Part shown: piece by piece, positions 34,103 to 42,516 of the stretch
Position numbering within the stretch: the stretch's first letter is position 1
Layout of the letters: each line of letters starts with the position of its first letter
NCBI GenBank assembly: GCA_902762325.1
Contig: CACWNV010000007.1
Span: 1-64,000, forward strand
Reading direction: 5' to 3'
Length of the DNA stretch: 64,000 bases
Source of the DNA: an uncultured Prevotellaceae bacterium
GTDB taxonomy: Bacteria; Bacteroidota; Bacteroidia; Bacteroidales; Bacteroidaceae
Notes under the pieces: generated by a model
Told to the model about the DNA's origin: nothing
Seen by the model: the letters and a program-made list of their open reading frames with translations, nothing else
The model's database searches: none
Translations under genes and position numbers: made by a program

Positions 34103-34890
34103 AAAAGTCAATTAACGGTTTTTTATGGATTGTATTGTTTCTGGTAGCCTATCTTGCCATTCAGGCAGTAGCATCTTTGATCGGTTATACTTTTACGCAT
34201 CGTAAGGAGTTAGATGTGAATACCATGTTGGCAGTGTTTGGAGTCTCCAGTGCGCTTACCATCATGCTTTTTACCTTCTGTAAGTGGTCGCCTTTCTCAC
34301 GTACGTATCTGCAGTCGCATCCATGGTCGGCGCTTTTCTGGGTGATTCTGTTGACGATGGGCACAATCATTCCCTCAGTATGGTTCGAAGAATTGATTGG
34401 AGCCGACATCATGTCCGAAGATCAGAAGGATATGCTTATGAAACTGATGAAGGAACCAGCGGGTTATATCGTGGTGGGCATCCTGGTCCCTGTGGCAGAA
34501 GAGATGGTTTTCCGTGGTGCCATTCTCCGTAAGCTGCTGGAATTATTCCACAGTCGTATGTATTGGTGGGCGATTGTGCTGTCTGCCTTGCTCTTCGGTG
34601 TCGTACACGGTAATATGGCTCAAGGGCTTCATGCTTTTCTGCTCGGTCTGTTACTGGGATGGATGTATTGGCGCACCAATTCGATTGTGCCGGGTATCGT
34701 GCTGCATTGGATTAACAACACCGTTGCCTTTGTACTTAGCAATCTGATTCCCGGGGCTGAAGATGCCAGGCTGGTCGATATATTCGGAGGTGATCAGCGT
34801 TCGGTCTATCTGGCGTTGGCCTTTTCTCTGTGTATCTTCCTGCCTTCACTTTACCAGTTGACGATAAGGCTTAAGAAGGAAGAGCCTTGA
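34099..34890 (+). CDS. CPBP-family intramembrane glutamic protease
   Basis: 263 residues with about 7-8 hydrophobic helices. Motif 1 EEMVFRGAILRKLLE (near residue 134) has the paired Glu and Arg, motif 2 is FGVVHGNMAQGLHAF with catalytic His, and motif 3 HWINNTVAF. These are the Abi/Rce1-type membrane proteases. Substrate unknown. It overlaps ribF by 4 bp. Confidence 0.9.
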   Translation: MKKSINGFLWIVLFLVAYLAIQAVASLIGYTFTHRKELDVNTMLAVFGVSSALTIMLFTFCKWSPFSRTYLQSHPWSALFWVILLTMGTIIPSVWFEELIGADIMSEDQKDMLMKLMKEPAGYIVVGILVPVAEEMVFRGAILRKLLELFHSRMYWWAIVLSALLFGVVHGNMAQGLHAFLLGLLLGWMYWRTNSIVPGIVLHWINNTVAFVLSNLIPGAEDARLVDIFGGDQRSVYLALAFSLCIFLPSLYQLTIRLKKEEP

Positions 34891-34917
34891 TAAGACATGA
34901 TCTTACTATAAAAAGTG

Positions 34918-34947
34918 AGGGACGTTCTCTGGTGAGAGACGTCCCTT
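34918..34947 (+). terminator. Terminator-like hairpin after the CPBP gene
   Basis: AGGGACGTTCTC pairs with GAGAGACGTCCCT with a one-base bulge; only a short T run follows, so strength is uncertain. Confidence 0.6.
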
Positions 34948-34983
34948 TACGTTAGTATGTTATGAAAAATTTGAGAGAATCTT

Positions 34984-35006
34984 GAGACTTCACAGTCTCG
35001 TTTTTG
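34984..35006 (+). terminator. Second terminator hairpin after the CPBP gene
   Basis: GAGACT-TCAC-AGTCTC (34984-34999), then G and five T. A short but convincing plus-strand terminator. The rest of 34891-35052 is AT-rich with nothing else recognisable. Confidence 0.6.
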
Positions 35007-35052
35007 TTTTACTTAAAAAATGATTTATTTATATAGAGAAAGCATAGAAAAA

Positions 35053-35568
35053 TTATTCGGTGGTAAGTGGGTGCGGTGTCTCTGGCAGGGGAGAGACGAA
35101 TGGTGCTGTCTGCAGGTTGCTCTGCTTGACACTATCGACAATCAGTGAGTCGTGTGTCTGTGCGACAGAGACACCGTCTGAGGTCATCTGCTGCCCGTTG
35201 GCAATAGGCATATCTCCGTCATTGTTGTTGAATGCCACCTGAATGGCATTGCCCAGTGTCAGGATGATAGCCACGACTGCAGCTGCTCTGAAGAGAGGCA
35301 TCAGCCGTTGAGCCAGAGAGATGGTGCGCGCCTTCACAACAACAGGCTCTTCTATCATGGAGAGAATCTTCTCGTCGAAATCATCTCCCAGCACATCTGT
35401 CTTAGGCTCTGTCTGTTCATAGACGAACAGGGGGCGATACGTCTCCAGCTCAGCAGGTATGTCAGCCTGACTGAAAAAAGTCCGCAGGATTTCCTCTTCT
35501 TCGAGGGTTGTCTCTGCAGCCCAGTAGCGTTCGAGCAGTTGATTGATGTACTTGTAATCCATATTCAT
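35053..35568 (-). CDS. Putative anti-sigma factor, single membrane helix
   Basis: 171 residues, not a named family to me. The N-terminus (INQLLERYWAAETTLEEEEILRTFF) resembles the zinc-less N-terminal domains of Bacteroidetes anti-sigma factors; residues ~93-107 (AAAVVAIILTLGNAIQVAF) form one membrane segment, and the C-terminal third is a hydrophilic Ser/Thr/Pro-rich periplasmic tail. It lies 109 bp downstream of an ECF sigma factor on the same strand. Role inferred: tethers and inhibits that sigma factor. Confidence 0.65.
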   Translation of the reverse strand: MNMDYKYINQLLERYWAAETTLEEEEILRTFFSQADIPAELETYRPLFVYEQTEPKTDVLGDDFDEKILSMIEEPVVVKARTISLAQRLMPLFRAAAVVAIILTLGNAIQVAFNNNDGDMPIANGQQMTSDGVSVAQTHDSLIVDSVKQSNLQTAPFVSPLPETPHPLTTE

Positions 35569-35677
35569 TTGTTTGACGGTCCTGTTTGTGTTCCGTAACT
35601 AAAATAATGACGCTTCAGCAGGAATAATGTTACACCGAATAGTATTAAAGAATGTTAAACAATATATTTCAGGAAAC

Positions 35678-36211
35678 TTAGTCTTTCTTTTTCTTCTCAC
35701 TAAGCTTGAAGTTCTCGATGGCCTGAAAGCGCTGCCGGATGCTTTGCCTTGCGCGGAAGATATTGATCTTCACCTGTTCCTCGCTGATGTTGAGGATGGC
35801 AGCAATGTCCTTGTATGCTTTTCCTTCGATGTCGCGCAGCTGCACGCAGGCACGTTGTTTCTCAGGCAGATGGTTGATAATCTCCCTTACCGTTGCCACA
35901 CGATCATGAATCATGGTATTGTCGAAAGGTGAAAGAGCCTTGTCCGCATGCTCCATGGGGTTGTCTTCGAGCGAGACAAGCTGGTTGTTCATCCGTCTCA
36001 GATGGTCGAGCGAAAGATTATGGCAGATAGTCATGGCGAAGCCTTCGATGTTTTCGATTTCCTGCCATCGCTCCCTTCTCTTCCATACTTTCAGCAATGT
36101 TTCCTGCACAATGTCCTCTGCCTCTTCCTTATTCATGGTCAGCCGCAGAGCAAGGCGGTAGAGACCATCTTTCAGTGGCAATATGTCTGTGCGGAAACTT
36201 ATCTGCTTCAT
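35678..36211 (-). CDS. ECF sigma-70 family RNA polymerase sigma factor
   Basis: 177 residues. Region 2 (ALRLTMNKEEAEDIVQETLLKVWKR, residues ~21-45) melts and binds the -10 element; region 4 (LPEKQRACVQLRDIEGKAYKDIAAILNISEEQVKINIFRARQSIRQ, ~115-160) is a complete HTH. It sits just upstream of a probable anti-sigma gene. There is no adjacent susCD pair, so its targets are elsewhere in the genome. Confidence 0.93.
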   Translation of the reverse strand: MKQISFRTDILPLKDGLYRLALRLTMNKEEAEDIVQETLLKVWKRRERWQEIENIEGFAMTICHNLSLDHLRRMNNQLVSLEDNPMEHADKALSPFDNTMIHDRVATVREIINHLPEKQRACVQLRDIEGKAYKDIAAILNISEEQVKINIFRARQSIRQRFQAIENFKLSEKKKKD

Positions 36212-36234
36212 TATTATTATTAGGTGACGAGTGA

Positions 36235-37011
36235 TTAAGCTGTTACAATCGTTCCTTTCTGATGATTGATGTCTGTAGCGCGAGTGATGACGATACGGTC
36301 TACACCAGCATCAATGGCGGAAAGTGCATTCTCTATCTTCGGCATCATCCCCCCAGAGATGACGCCTTCGGCAACAAACTGCCGGTAACTTTCACGTGTG
36401 ATGACAGGGATGACACTGCTGTCATCGTCGGGGTTGCTGAGCACTCCTGGTTTCTCAAAGGCATAAATCAGCGTCACGTCATAATAAGGAGCGAGAGCCT
36501 TTGCCGTCTCTGAGGCAATCGTGTCAGCATTGGTGTTAAGGATGGTTCCCTGGCCATCGTGGGTGAGCGGTGCCATCACAGGTGTGATGCCTGCTTCAAT
36601 GAGTGTGTGCAGCATCTTTCCGTCTGCCTGTTCGACGTCCCCGACAAATCCGAAGTCGATGCCGTCTTTAATAGGACGTTTATGGGAACGGATGACATTC
36701 ATGTCGGCACCCGTCAGTCCGAGAGCATTAACACCATTGGCCTGAAGACGTGCCACAAGGTTTTTGTTGACCAGTCCTCCATAGACCATTGTCACCACTT
36801 CGAGCGTCTGTGCATCTGTGATCCGCCGTCCGTTCACCATCTGGCTCTCTATGCCGAGCTGTGCACCGATTTTTGTTGCCCGTCTTCCGCCGCCATGCAC
36901 CAGTACCTTTCGTCCTTCAATGGCAGAGAAGTCTTTCAGTAGCTGTGCAAGCTGCTGCTCGTCTTCGACGACGGCACCTCCGACCTTTATGATAGTCAGT
37001 TTCTGCTTCAT
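36235..37011 (-). CDS. argB: Acetylglutamate kinase
   Basis: 258 residues from the ATG at 37011; the longer ORF to 37074 would be read through a terminator hairpin and is rejected. Second step of arginine synthesis: phosphorylates N-acetylglutamate. TIIKVGGAVVED at the N-terminus and LVHGGGRRATKIGAQLGI are the substrate and phosphate loops; SGGMMPKIENA near residue 220 is the conserved motif. Cytoplasmic. speA, next door, uses arginine. Confidence 0.93.
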   Translation of the reverse strand: MKQKLTIIKVGGAVVEDEQQLAQLLKDFSAIEGRKVLVHGGGRRATKIGAQLGIESQMVNGRRITDAQTLEVVTMVYGGLVNKNLVARLQANGVNALGLTGADMNVIRSHKRPIKDGIDFGFVGDVEQADGKMLHTLIEAGITPVMAPLTHDGQGTILNTNADTIASETAKALAPYYDVTLIYAFEKPGVLSNPDDDSSVIPVITRESYRQFVAEGVISGGMMPKIENALSAIDAGVDRIVITRATDINHQKGTIVTA

Positions 37012-37052
37012 CTTTATTATATTAAAATCTATGAAGTTGTATGGAATAACGA

Positions 37053-37090
37053 ATGGGGAGACGGCCGCTTCCAAGCGGTTGTCTCCCCAT
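37053..37090 (-). terminator. Long hairpin / terminator after speA
   Basis: ATGGGGAGACGGCCGCTT pairs with AAGCGGTTGTCTCCCCAT, nearly 18 bp with two G-T pairs, only about 10 nt past the speA stop. The tail on the minus strand is only weakly T-rich, so it may also protect the RNA end. It lies just upstream of the argB start. Confidence 0.65.
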
Positions 37091-37099
37091 CGTAATCTC

Positions 37100-38992
37100 T
37101 TACTCTAAATAAGTGTATCCGTAGAGGCCTGAGCGGTAGTTAGACAGGAATTCCTTGCCTTCTTCCAGTGTAATCTTTCCCTGCTTCACACTCTTTGTTA
37201 CCCAAATCTCCAACTGGCGCACCAGTCTTTTGGGGTTATACTGTACATATTCCAGCACCTCTTCCACGGTCTCACCGTCGATAATCTGGTCGATGTGATA
37301 ACCGTTGTCTTTTACAGAGATATGCACGGCATTGGTATCGCCGAAGAGATTGTGCATGTCTCCCAGGATTTCCTGATAAGCTCCGACAAGGAATACGCCC
37401 AGATAATAATTCTCATTTTTCTTCAGAGAGTGTACGGGCAGTGAGTGGGAGTTATGGCGGTTGGTCACGAAGTTGGAAATCTTGCCGTCACTGTCACAGG
37501 TAATGTCCTGAATGGTGGCATTGCGTGTGGGACGTTCATCCAGCCGCTGGATAGGCATGATGGGGAATAACTGGTCGATGGCCCATGAGTCGCTGAGCGA
37601 CTGGAAGAGTGAGAAGTTGCAGAAGTACTTGTCTGCCAGCAGCTTGTCGATGTTCATCAGCTCTTCGGGGATATGCTTGAGATTCTTTGCCAGTGCATTT
37701 ATCTCATGGCATACGCTCCAGTACATGGCCTCTATCTCGGCACGTGTCTTCAAATCGACGATGCCATGTGCAAAGAGGTCGAGCACTTCTTCACGAATCT
37801 GCTCAGCATCGTGCCAGTCTTCCAGTACATTGCGGGGTGACAGGTTGTCCCAGATGTCATAGAGATCCTTCACCAGCTGATGGGAATTCTCATCCGGTTC
37901 GAACTCTTCGGGCATCTCAGGCAGAGAAGCAGTCTCCAGCACGTCGATGACCAGTACAGAGTGGTGGGCAGCCAGAGAGCGTCCACTCTCAGTGATGATG
38001 TTGGGGTGGGGCAGCCCGTTCTTGTTGGCAGCGTCTACGAAAGTATAGATACAGTCGTTCACATACTCCTGGATGGAGTAGTTGACAGAGCTCTCACTTG
38101 ACGGTGAGCGTGTGCCGTCGTAGTCAACGCCCAATCCTCCTCCACAGTCGACGAAATCGACATTGTATCCCATCTTGCGAAGCTGGATATAGAATTGGGA
38201 AGCCTCGCGCAGGGCGGTCTGGATGCGACGGATTTTGGTAATTTGCGAACCGATGTGGAAGTGAATCAGATGGAGACAGTCACGCATGTCTTTCTTGTCA
38301 AGCAGTTCCAGTGCATCAAGCAGTTCCGCACTTGTCAGGCCGAACTTAGAAGCATCGCCGCCGCTCTCTTCCCATTTTCCGCTTCCACTGGATGCCAGCT
38401 TAATGCGAATGCCGATATAAGGACGGACATTCAGCTTCTTGGCTTCACGGGCAATCAGCTCAAGCTCATTCATCTTCTCCACGACGATGAAGATCTTCTT
38501 GCCCATCTTCTGTGCCAGCAGAGCCAGTTCGATATAGCTTTGGTCCTTGTATCCGTTACAGATGATGATGCTGTCGCTCTGGCATTGCATGGCAATGACA
38601 GCATGAAGTTCGGGCTTTGAGCCGGCTTCAAGACCGAGGTTGAACTTACGGCCGTGGGAAATAATCTCTTCCACGACAGGCTGCATCTGGTTGACCTTGA
38701 TGGGATAGACTACATAGTTTTCCCCTTTGTATCCGTATTCTTTCTTGGCCACTTCGAAACAGCTGGCAGTCTTTTCGATACGGTTATCCAGAATGTCAGG
38801 GAAGCGAAGCAGCACAGGAGGCTGTACGTCGCGTAAGGCCAGCTCGTCCATCACCTCACGCAAGTCTATCTGTGTGTTGTCCTTGCACGGCGTAACATAC
38901 ACGTTTCCCTTTTCGTTCACACCAAAATACGAAGTACCCCATCCATTGATATTATAGAGTTCCTTCGAGTCTTCAATCGTCCATTTCTTCAT
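37100..38992 (-). CDS. speA: Biosynthetic arginine decarboxylase
   Basis: 630 residues. Decarboxylates arginine to agmatine for polyamine synthesis. The PLP-binding lysine is in YVVYPIKVNQMQPVV near residue 99; FHIGSQITKIRRIQ, VDCGGGLGVDYDGT and TESGRSLAAHHSVLVIDV are conserved TIM-barrel motifs that bind PLP phosphate. The C-terminal beta-sandwich domain carries the active-site Cys-region (RNATIQDITCDSDG). Cytoplasmic or periplasm-adjacent is not indicated; no signal peptide. Confidence 0.96.
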   Translation of the reverse strand: MKKWTIEDSKELYNINGWGTSYFGVNEKGNVYVTPCKDNTQIDLREVMDELALRDVQPPVLLRFPDILDNRIEKTASCFEVAKKEYGYKGENYVVYPIKVNQMQPVVEEIISHGRKFNLGLEAGSKPELHAVIAMQCQSDSIIICNGYKDQSYIELALLAQKMGKKIFIVVEKMNELELIAREAKKLNVRPYIGIRIKLASSGSGKWEESGGDASKFGLTSAELLDALELLDKKDMRDCLHLIHFHIGSQITKIRRIQTALREASQFYIQLRKMGYNVDFVDCGGGLGVDYDGTRSPSSESSVNYSIQEYVNDCIYTFVDAANKNGLPHPNIITESGRSLAAHHSVLVIDVLETASLPEMPEEFEPDENSHQLVKDLYDIWDNLSPRNVLEDWHDAEQIREEVLDLFAHGIVDLKTRAEIEAMYWSVCHEINALAKNLKHIPEELMNIDKLLADKYFCNFSLFQSLSDSWAIDQLFPIMPIQRLDERPTRNATIQDITCDSDGKISNFVTNRHNSHSLPVHSLKKNENYYLGVFLVGAYQEILGDMHNLFGDTNAVHISVKDNGYHIDQIIDGETVEEVLEYVQYNPKRLVRQLEIWVTKSVKQGKITLEEGKEFLSNYRSGLYGYTYLE

Positions 38993-39044
38993 TGTTCTGT
39001 GGAAGGTTGTATTTATGTAAAATAAAAAGCTGTCTGGTCTGTCC

Positions 39045-39572
39045 TTACACCTTCAGCATGTCACGAATCTTGTCAACGGTAATGGCAATCTTTTCGAAAT
39101 TGTCCATGAGGTTGACATCGAGAGTATGATGTGCCTGAGAATAGAATGGTTCGCGATATTCCAGTTGTTCCCGGATGAATTTCTGAACCTCATCAGGAGT
39201 TTTATTGAGCAGCAGGGGACGTACCCCTTTTCCTATTTTCAAGTGTCCATAGAGCACTTCGGGCGTGGCTTTCAGATAGATGGTCTCTCCCTGGCCGTTC
39301 ATGTACTCCATATTATCGAAGAAGCAAGGAGTGCCGCCACCACAGCTGATGATGACATTCTCAAACTCTGCTACCTCGTGAAGCATGTTGTGCTCTATGC
39401 GTCTGAATCCTTCTTCTCCCCGTTCATCAAAAATCTGCTTTACGGTCTTTCGCATACGATTCTCGATATACCAGTCGAGATCATAGAAGGGAATGCCGAG
39501 CTCTTTGCCGAGAGCCTTGCCGACAGTCGTCTTCCCTGCTCCCATGTAACCGATGATGATGATTCGGATCAT
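39045..39572 (-). CDS. aroK: Shikimate kinase
   Basis: 175 residues from the ATG at 39572, which overlaps the topA stop (ATGA); the longer start at 39602 lies inside topA. Phosphorylates shikimate in the aromatic pathway. GYMGAGKTTVGKALG is the Walker A loop, YDLDWYIENR the shikimate-binding Asp, ISCGGGTPCF the glycine-rich substrate site and RPLL the lid arginine motif. It pairs functionally with aroQ at 12.5 kb. Confidence 0.95.
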   Translation of the reverse strand: MIRIIIIGYMGAGKTTVGKALGKELGIPFYDLDWYIENRMRKTVKQIFDERGEEGFRRIEHNMLHEVAEFENVIISCGGGTPCFFDNMEYMNGQGETIYLKATPEVLYGHLKIGKGVRPLLLNKTPDEVQKFIREQLEYREPFYSQAHHTLDVNLMDNFEKIAITVDKIRDMLKV

Positions 39573-41896
39573 TTCTTCTGTTTCTCTACGATTTCCAGGC
39601 ACTGTTCATACGTCAGCTCAGCAGCCTTAGCATGCAATGCCTTTGGCATACGGTAGTTCTTCCCGTTGTAGGAGATGTAAGGACCATAGCGTCCGTTCAG
39701 CACTTCCATCTCAGCATCCTGCTCAAATGATTTTAAGTGCCGCTGTTGTTCTTGCTGCCGTTTGCCGTTTATCAGATCGACAGCCTCTTCGAGAGAGATG
39801 GTCATCGGATCTGTTCCCTTGGGGATGGAGACATACTTCTTGTCGTGGAGCACGTAGGGACCGAAGCGTCCGGCACCGATGACGATGGCAGAGCCTTCGA
39901 ACTCACCCAGTGTGCGGGGAAGTTTGAACAGCTCAAGTGCCTCTTCGAGCGTGATGGTTTCCACGCTCTTGTCTGTAGGCATCTGCGAGAACAACGGTTT
40001 CTCGTTATCTTCGGCGGAGCCAATCTGAATGACAGGACCGAATCGTCCAATCTTTGCGTAGACTGGTTTACCGGTCTTCGGGTCTTTTCCTATCAGTCGT
40101 TCTCCTGCCTTATGAGCAGAGCGAGCCTTGATGACTTTCTCTACTTCCGGCTCAAAACCTTTATAGAATTGGCGGGTGGTTTTCATCCATTCTGCCTTTC
40201 CTTCAGCAATACTGTCGAACTTCTCTTCGATGTTGGCTGTGAAATTGTAGTCCATGATGTTGGGGAAGTTCTCCATCAGGAAATCGTTTACCACAGTACC
40301 AATGTCTGTTGGCAGCAGCTTACCTTTCTCGTTGCCGACGATTTCCTTCTTGTTTCTGGTGGTAATCTTGTTACCTCTCAGTGTGTCAAGCGAGAACAGG
40401 CGTTCTTCACCTTTCTTGTCCCCCTTGTGTACATAGTCGCGTTGCTGGATGGTGCTGATGGTCGGAGCGTATGTTGACGGACGACCGATGCCCAGTTCCT
40501 CTAACTTATGTACCAGGCTGGCTTCCGTATAACGGATAGGACCTTGGCTGAACCGCTCGGTAGCTGTGATCTCCTTACGGGTAAGAACGTCACCTTTCTT
40601 CATTGACGGGAGCAGGTTGATGGTTTCTTCCTGTCCATTCTCTTCATCGTCTGTAGACTCCCGATAGACTTTCAGGAATCCGTCGAAGGTGATGACTTCA
40701 CCAGTGGCAATGAACTTGGACGAAAGGGTTTGGGCGAGAGACTGACCTTTTAACTCTATTTCGACAGTGGTCTTTTCGATCTGAGCATCAGCCATCTGAG
40801 AAGCGGCCGTGCGTTTCCAGATCAGTTCATAGAGTTTCTTCTCCTGAGCAGTGCCTTCAATGGAGATGTTGCTCATATAAGTCGGGCGGATAGCTTCGTG
40901 AGCTTCCTGTGCACCTTTAGAGTGAGTCTGGAACTTACGGGGTCTGCTGTACTCCTCACCATAGTGCTTGACAATCTCTTCTTTACTGGTGTTGATGCAC
41001 AGGGCTGAGAGATTAACGCTGTCGGTACGCATATAGGTGATGTGTCCGTTCTCATAGAGGTGTTGTGCCACCATCATGGTCTGGCTCACAGAGAATCCCA
41101 GTTTACGGGCAGCCTCCTGTTGCAGGGTGGATGTCGTGAATGGGGGAGCGGGTACACGTTTCAGCGGCTTCTTTGTGATGTCTGAAACAAAGAACTCAGC
41201 ATCCTTGCATAGTTCCAGGAACTTGATAGCTTCCTCGTGAGTCTTGAACCGTGTGTCCAGTTCTGCCTTCACCTCTGATAGAGATTCATCGGGGTTGGCG
41301 ATGGTGAATACGGCAGCAATCTTATAATATGGTTCGCTTTTGAAGTTCTGTATCTCACGCTCACGTTCAACAATCAGACGGACAGCGACGCTCTGCACAC
41401 GGCCAGCCGACAGGAGTGGTTTCACCTTGCGCCAGAGCACGGGTGACAACTTGAAGCCCACCAGTCGGTCGATGACGCGACGAGCTTGCTGGGCATTTAC
41501 CAGATTCATGTCCAGATGGCGCGGGTTCTTTATGGCATCAAGGATGGCTGTCTTCGTGATTTCATGGAAGACGATGCGGTTTGTCTTCTCTTCATCCAGT
41601 CCCAACACCTCACACAAATGCCATGAGATAGCCTCTCCTTCACGGTCTTCATCGGAAGCGAGCCATATCTTGGAAGCTTTTTTTGCGTTGGATTTCAGTT
41701 CTGAAACCAGTTTCTTCTTCTCTTCTGGAATTTCATAGTCTGGTTCCAGGGTATTCATATCTATACTGATTTCTTTCTTTTTCAGATCACGGATATGCCC
41801 ATAGCTGGACATCACTTTGTAATCTTTTCCTAAAAACTTTTCGATGGTCTTGGCCTTAGCCGGACTCTCTACAATAACTAAATTCTCTTGCATCAT
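39569..41896 (-). CDS. topA: DNA topoisomerase I
   Basis: 775 residues. Relaxes negative supercoils. The Toprim domain begins NLVIVESPAKAKTIEKFLG and has ASDEDREGEAISWH; the catalytic Tyr is in ITYMRTDSVNLS near residue 290. Instead of zinc fingers, the C-terminus (about residues 600-770) holds repeated toprim-C modules such as KIGRFGPVIQIG, GAGRFGPYVLHD and NGRYGPYISYNG, as common in Bacteroidetes. It overlaps aroK by 4 bp. Confidence 0.97.
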   Translation of the reverse strand: MMQENLVIVESPAKAKTIEKFLGKDYKVMSSYGHIRDLKKKEISIDMNTLEPDYEIPEEKKKLVSELKSNAKKASKIWLASDEDREGEAISWHLCEVLGLDEEKTNRIVFHEITKTAILDAIKNPRHLDMNLVNAQQARRVIDRLVGFKLSPVLWRKVKPLLSAGRVQSVAVRLIVEREREIQNFKSEPYYKIAAVFTIANPDESLSEVKAELDTRFKTHEEAIKFLELCKDAEFFVSDITKKPLKRVPAPPFTTSTLQQEAARKLGFSVSQTMMVAQHLYENGHITYMRTDSVNLSALCINTSKEEIVKHYGEEYSRPRKFQTHSKGAQEAHEAIRPTYMSNISIEGTAQEKKLYELIWKRTAASQMADAQIEKTTVEIELKGQSLAQTLSSKFIATGEVITFDGFLKVYRESTDDEENGQEETINLLPSMKKGDVLTRKEITATERFSQGPIRYTEASLVHKLEELGIGRPSTYAPTISTIQQRDYVHKGDKKGEERLFSLDTLRGNKITTRNKKEIVGNEKGKLLPTDIGTVVNDFLMENFPNIMDYNFTANIEEKFDSIAEGKAEWMKTTRQFYKGFEPEVEKVIKARSAHKAGERLIGKDPKTGKPVYAKIGRFGPVIQIGSAEDNEKPLFSQMPTDKSVETITLEEALELFKLPRTLGEFEGSAIVIGAGRFGPYVLHDKKYVSIPKGTDPMTISLEEAVDLINGKRQQEQQRHLKSFEQDAEMEVLNGRYGPYISYNGKNYRMPKALHAKAAELTYEQCLEIVEKQKK

Positions 41897-41923
41897 TGCA
41901 TCTACTTGTTGTATTTAGGGCGC

Positions 41924-41931
41924 AAAAGTAG
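41924..41931 (-). promoter_or_regulatory. -7 box (TACTTTTG) of topA-aroK
   Basis: CAAAAGTA on the plus strand, 28 bp before the topA ATG. Confidence 0.5.
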
Positions 41932-41965
41932 TGAAAAGTTTTTCTTGTACCTTATTATATAGATA

Positions 41966-42502
41966 TTATTTTTGGTTTTTTAAGAAATCGGTCACCCCTT
42001 CTCTAATGGAATCAAGGCCGAAATCTTCGGGGTGGATGTCCTTGACAGGCAGCCAAAGACATGCCTCGGCATCATCGTTGGCGTGTAAAACGGAGATGTC
42101 GCGCACGTTGCATCGGAAGAACATGTCGAGAGTCGGAATCTCCAGACCGCTGAAATGGTATCGGTTGGGTCTTGTGAAAAGATACTCCGTGCTGATTACG
42201 TCTAAACCTGTCTCTTCCTTTACTTCCCGGCAGATTCCCTCTTCGGCAGTCTCGCCAATGTCGGAGAAGCCGCCAGGAAGATCAAGAGTCCCCTTGGCAG
42301 GTTCTTCCTTCCGGCGTACCACCAGCAGTTCACCCTGTTCATTGAAGATGAAGGCTACGTATGCAGCTCCGGGATTGATAAACAATTCGAGCCCGCAGTT
42401 GTCGCAAAGCAGGCTCTTAAAGCTGTTCTCATGAAAACAAGCACTGCCACAGACGGGGCAGTACTTGTAATGACTCAAAATGGAATGTGTGTCTTTTTTC
42501 AT
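41966..42502 (-). CDS. NUDIX hydrolase with N-terminal zinc ribbon
   Basis: 178 residues. YCPVCGSACFHENSFKSLLCDNCG (residues ~14-37) is a four-Cys zinc ribbon as in NADH pyrophosphatase relatives. The Nudix box GGFSDIGETAEEGICREVKEETGL follows at ~80-103, complete with the EExGE-type metal residues. It hydrolyses nucleoside diphosphate derivatives; substrate unknown. It is upstream of topA, 69 bp away, with its own possible start. Confidence 0.92.
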   Translation of the reverse strand: MKKDTHSILSHYKYCPVCGSACFHENSFKSLLCDNCGLELFINPGAAYVAFIFNEQGELLVVRRKEEPAKGTLDLPGGFSDIGETAEEGICREVKEETGLDVISTEYLFTRPNRYHFSGLEIPTLDMFFRCNVRDISVLHANDDAEACLWLPVKDIHPEDFGLDSIREGVTDFLKNQK

Positions 42503-42516
42503 CCGTCAGAAGATAT

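Noticed and set aside
35053..36211. PUL regulator pair (ECF sigma / FecR-type anti-sigma)
   Set aside because: The downstream protein lacks the FecR domain and no susCD or glycan genes lie next to it, so no PUL assignment is made.
37011..37074. Longer N-terminus for argB
   Set aside because: It would be translated through the speA terminator hairpin and lacks homology; ATG 37011 is right before the conserved TIIKVGG.
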